Of a stretch of DNA of 64,000 nt, positions 61,701-64,000 are shown one piece after another. The DNA comes from Bathymodiolus brooksi. Taxonomy: Eukaryota > Mollusca > Bivalvia > Mytilida > Modiolidae. Both the position numbers and the translations under genes were made by a program. The first letter of the stretch is position 1. Every line of letters begins with the position of its first letter. Location: contig OY804580.1 in assembly GCA_963680875.1 (NCBI GenBank), positions 115,571,534-115,635,533 of the forward strand, written 5' to 3'. Below the pieces are notes generated by a model that was given only the letters and a program-made list of their open reading frames with translations, did no database searches and had not been told where the DNA came from.

Positions 61701-64000
61701 TCTATGGTAGGATTTGATGTCACACTTTTCATCCTCTTCCTGAATGAGTCTATGGTAGGATTTGATGTCACACTTTTCATCCTATTCCTGAATGAGTCTA
61801 TGGTAGGATTTGATGTCACACTTTTCATCCTATTCCTGAATGAGTCTATGGTAGGATTTGATGTCACACTTTTCATCCTATTCCTGAATGAGTCTATGGT
61901 AGGATTTGATGTCACACTTTTCATCCTCTTCCTGAATGAGTCTATGGTAGGATTTGATGTCACACTTTTCATCCTCTTCCTGAATGAGTCTATGGTAGGA
62001 TTTGATGTCACACTTTTCATCCTCTTCCTGAATGAGTCTATGGTAGGATTTGATGTCACACTTTTCATCCTCTTCCTGAATGAGTCTATGGTAGGATTTG
62101 ATGTCATACTTTTCATCCTATTCCTGAATGAGTCTATGGTAGGATTTGATGTCACACTTTTCATCCTCTTCCTGAATGAGTCTATGGTAGGATTTGATGT
62201 CACACTTTTCATCCTATTCCTGAATGAGTCTATGGTAGGATTTGATGTCACACTTTTCATCCTCTTCCTGAATGAGTCTATGGTAGGATTTGATGTCACA
62301 CTTTTCATCCTCTTCCTGAATGAGTCTATGGTAGGATTTGATGTCACACTTTTCATCCTCTTCCTGAATGAGTCTATGGTAGGATTTGATGTCACACTTT
62401 TCATCCTCTTCCTGAATGAGTCTATGGTAGGATTTGATGTCACACTTTTCATCCTCTTCCTGAATGAGTCTATGGTAGGATTTGATGTCACACTTTTCAT
62501 CCTCTTCCTGAATGAGTCTATGGTAGGATTTGATGTCACACTTTTCATCCTCTTCCTGAATGAGTCTATGGTAGGATTTGATGTCACACTTTTCATCCTC
62601 TTCCTGAATGAGTCTATGGTAGGATTTGATGTCACACTTTTCATCCTCTTCCTGAATGAGTCTATGGTAGGATTTGATGTCACACTTTTCATCCTATTCC
62701 TGAATGAGTCTATGGTAGGTTTTGATGTCACACTTTTCATCCTATTCCTGAATGAGTCTATGGTAGGATTTGATGTCACACTTTTCATCCTATTCCTGAA
62801 TGAGTCTATGGTAGGATTTGATGTCACACTTTTCATCCTCTTCCTGAATGAGTCTATGGTAGGATTTGATGTCACACTTTTCATCCTCTTCCTGATGAGT
62901 CTATGGTAGTAATTTATGTCACACTTTTCATCCTCTTCCTGAATTGAGTCTATGGTAGGATTTGATGTCACACTTTTCATCCTCTTCCTGAATGAGTCTA
63001 TGGTAGGATTTGATGTCATACTTTTCATCCTATTCCTGAATGAGTCTATGGTAGGATTTGATGTCACACTTTTCATCCTCTTCCTGAATGAGTCTATGGT
63101 AGGATTTGATGTCACACTTTTCATCCTATTCCTGAATGAGTCTATGGTAGGATTTGATGTCACACTTTTCATCCTCTTCCTGAATGAGTCTATGGTAGGA
63201 TTTGATGTCACACTTTTCATCCTCTTCCTGAATGAGTCTATGGTAGGATTTGATGTCACACTTTTCATCCTATTCCTGAATGAGTCTATGGTAGGATTTG
63301 ATGTCACACTTTTCATCCTATTCCTGAATGAGTCTATGGTAGGATTTGATGTCACACTTTTCATCCTATTCCTGAATGAGTCTATGGTAGGATTTGATGT
63401 CACACTTTTCATCCTAGTCCTGAATGAGTCTATGGTAGGATTTGATGTCACACTTTTCATCCTATTCCTGAATGAGTCTATGGTAGGATTTGATGTCACA
63501 CTTTTCATCCTATTCCTGAATGAGTCTATGGTAGGGTTTGATGTCACACTTTCATTCTATTCCTGAATGAGTCTATGGTAGGATTTGATGTCACACTTTT
63601 CATCCTATTCCTGAATGAGTCTATGGTAGGATTTGATGTCACACTTTTCATTCTCTTCCTGAATGAGTCTATGGTAGGATTTGATGTCACACTTTTCATC
63701 CTATTCCTGAATGAGTCTATGGTAGGATTTGATGTCACACTTTTCATCCTCTTCCTGAATGAGTCTATGGTAGGATTTGATGTCACACTTTTCATCCTCT
63801 TCCTGAATGAGTCTATGGTAGGATTTGATGTCACACTTTTCATCCTCTTCCTGAATGAGTCTATGGTAGGATTTGATGTCACACTTTTCATCCTCTTCCT
63901 GAATGAGTCTATGGTAGGATTTGATGTCACACTTTTCATCCTATTCCTGAATGAGTCTATGGTAGGATTTGATGTCACACTTTTCATCCTATTCCTGAAT
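52763..64000. repeat. 48-bp minisatellite array, about 234 copies, running off the window
   Basis: Head-to-tail 48-bp units: cctgaatgagtctatggtag, gatttgatgtcacacttttc, atcctatt (or atcctctt). The dominant variant is A or C in cctAttcc/cctCttcc. Rarer ones are atcgtattc, cattttt for cactttt, tcatact for tcacact, attcatgaat, and gcgtc or aagtc for gagtc. Single-base length variants occur at 53361, 53650, 56001, 58400, 60204, 60847, 62891 and 63534. Because 48 is a multiple of three, each strand has one stop-free frame through most of it (16-residue periods). These are not called as genes: there is no non-repeat domain and frame breaks come with each higher-order unit. It is probably inside an MSH4 intron. 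Confidence 0.98.
56001..63534. repeat. higher-order repeat within the 48-bp array, period 50-56 units
   Basis: The 47-bp unit with tagggtttgatgtcacactttcattc occurs at 56001, 58400, 60847 and 63534. Spacings 2399, 2447 and 2687 equal 50, 51 and 56 units minus one base. A second marker, ctagtcctgaat, is at 55881, 58328, 60727 and 63414. The marker-to-marker gap is 120 in three blocks and 72 in one, so one block lost exactly one unit. The paired indels cctgatgag and cctgaattgag occur only in the last two blocks (60204 and 62891, 2687 apart), which are therefore the youngest pair. The repeat probably continues past the window. Confidence 0.88.

Noticed and set aside
52746..63987. Very long open frames on both strands of the 48-bp array as possible repeat proteins
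   Set aside because: They are expected from a stop-free unit of 48 bp. Each is interrupted by the 47-bp unit of the higher-order repeat, and none has unique flanking domains or splice signals. Kept only as a low-interest finding.

Overview
The window is animal nuclear DNA, most probably from a mollusc. It has split genes with GT-AG introns, tRNA-headed SINEs with the tail style I know from gastropod and bivalve genomes, decayed LINE and Penelope-like retroelements, and abundant short tandem arrays. I cannot fix the class (gastropod or bivalve) or the species. About 70% of the window is two very long tandem arrays: a 52-bp satellite at 2211-35120 and a 48-bp minisatellite from 52763 to the right edge.

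Two real genes are visible, both on the minus strand and both split into small exons. The first is a complete four-exon gene (start codon at 36363, stop codon at 821) for a secreted 163-residue protein with one C-type lectin domain. Its second intron is about 33.8 kb and holds the whole 52-bp satellite. The second is the 3' half of MSH4, the meiotic MutS homolog: seven exons between 51966 and 41584 encode the last 246 residues, from the SGKST part of the Walker A loop to the stop codon. Its next upstream exon is not in the window, so the 48-bp minisatellite most likely lies inside an MSH4 intron of more than 12 kb.

Layout: 1-466, nested 43/23-bp tandem repeat; 821-1779, last two lectin exons; 2181-35545, a decayed Penelope-like element split by its own 52-bp repeat expanded to about 633 copies; 35625-36363, first two lectin exons; 36.7-40.6 kb, a graveyard of LINE, Penelope-like, SINE and MITE pieces between the genes; 41.6-52.0 kb, MSH4 exons with introns full of SINEs, MITEs and small tandem arrays; 52.76-64.0 kb, the 48-bp array.

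Both large arrays have higher-order structure that can be read from rare length-variant monomers: about 143 monomers (7.4 kb) in the 52-bp array and about 50-56 monomers (2.4-2.7 kb) in the 48-bp array. The 52-bp monomer also occurs once, at the matching place, in two other dispersed copies of the same retroelement (36.7 kb and 39.25 kb), which points to how the satellite began. The long open frames inside the 48-bp array follow from a stop-free unit whose length is a multiple of three, and I do not call them genes. The two genes show no functional link beyond being neighbours on the same strand.
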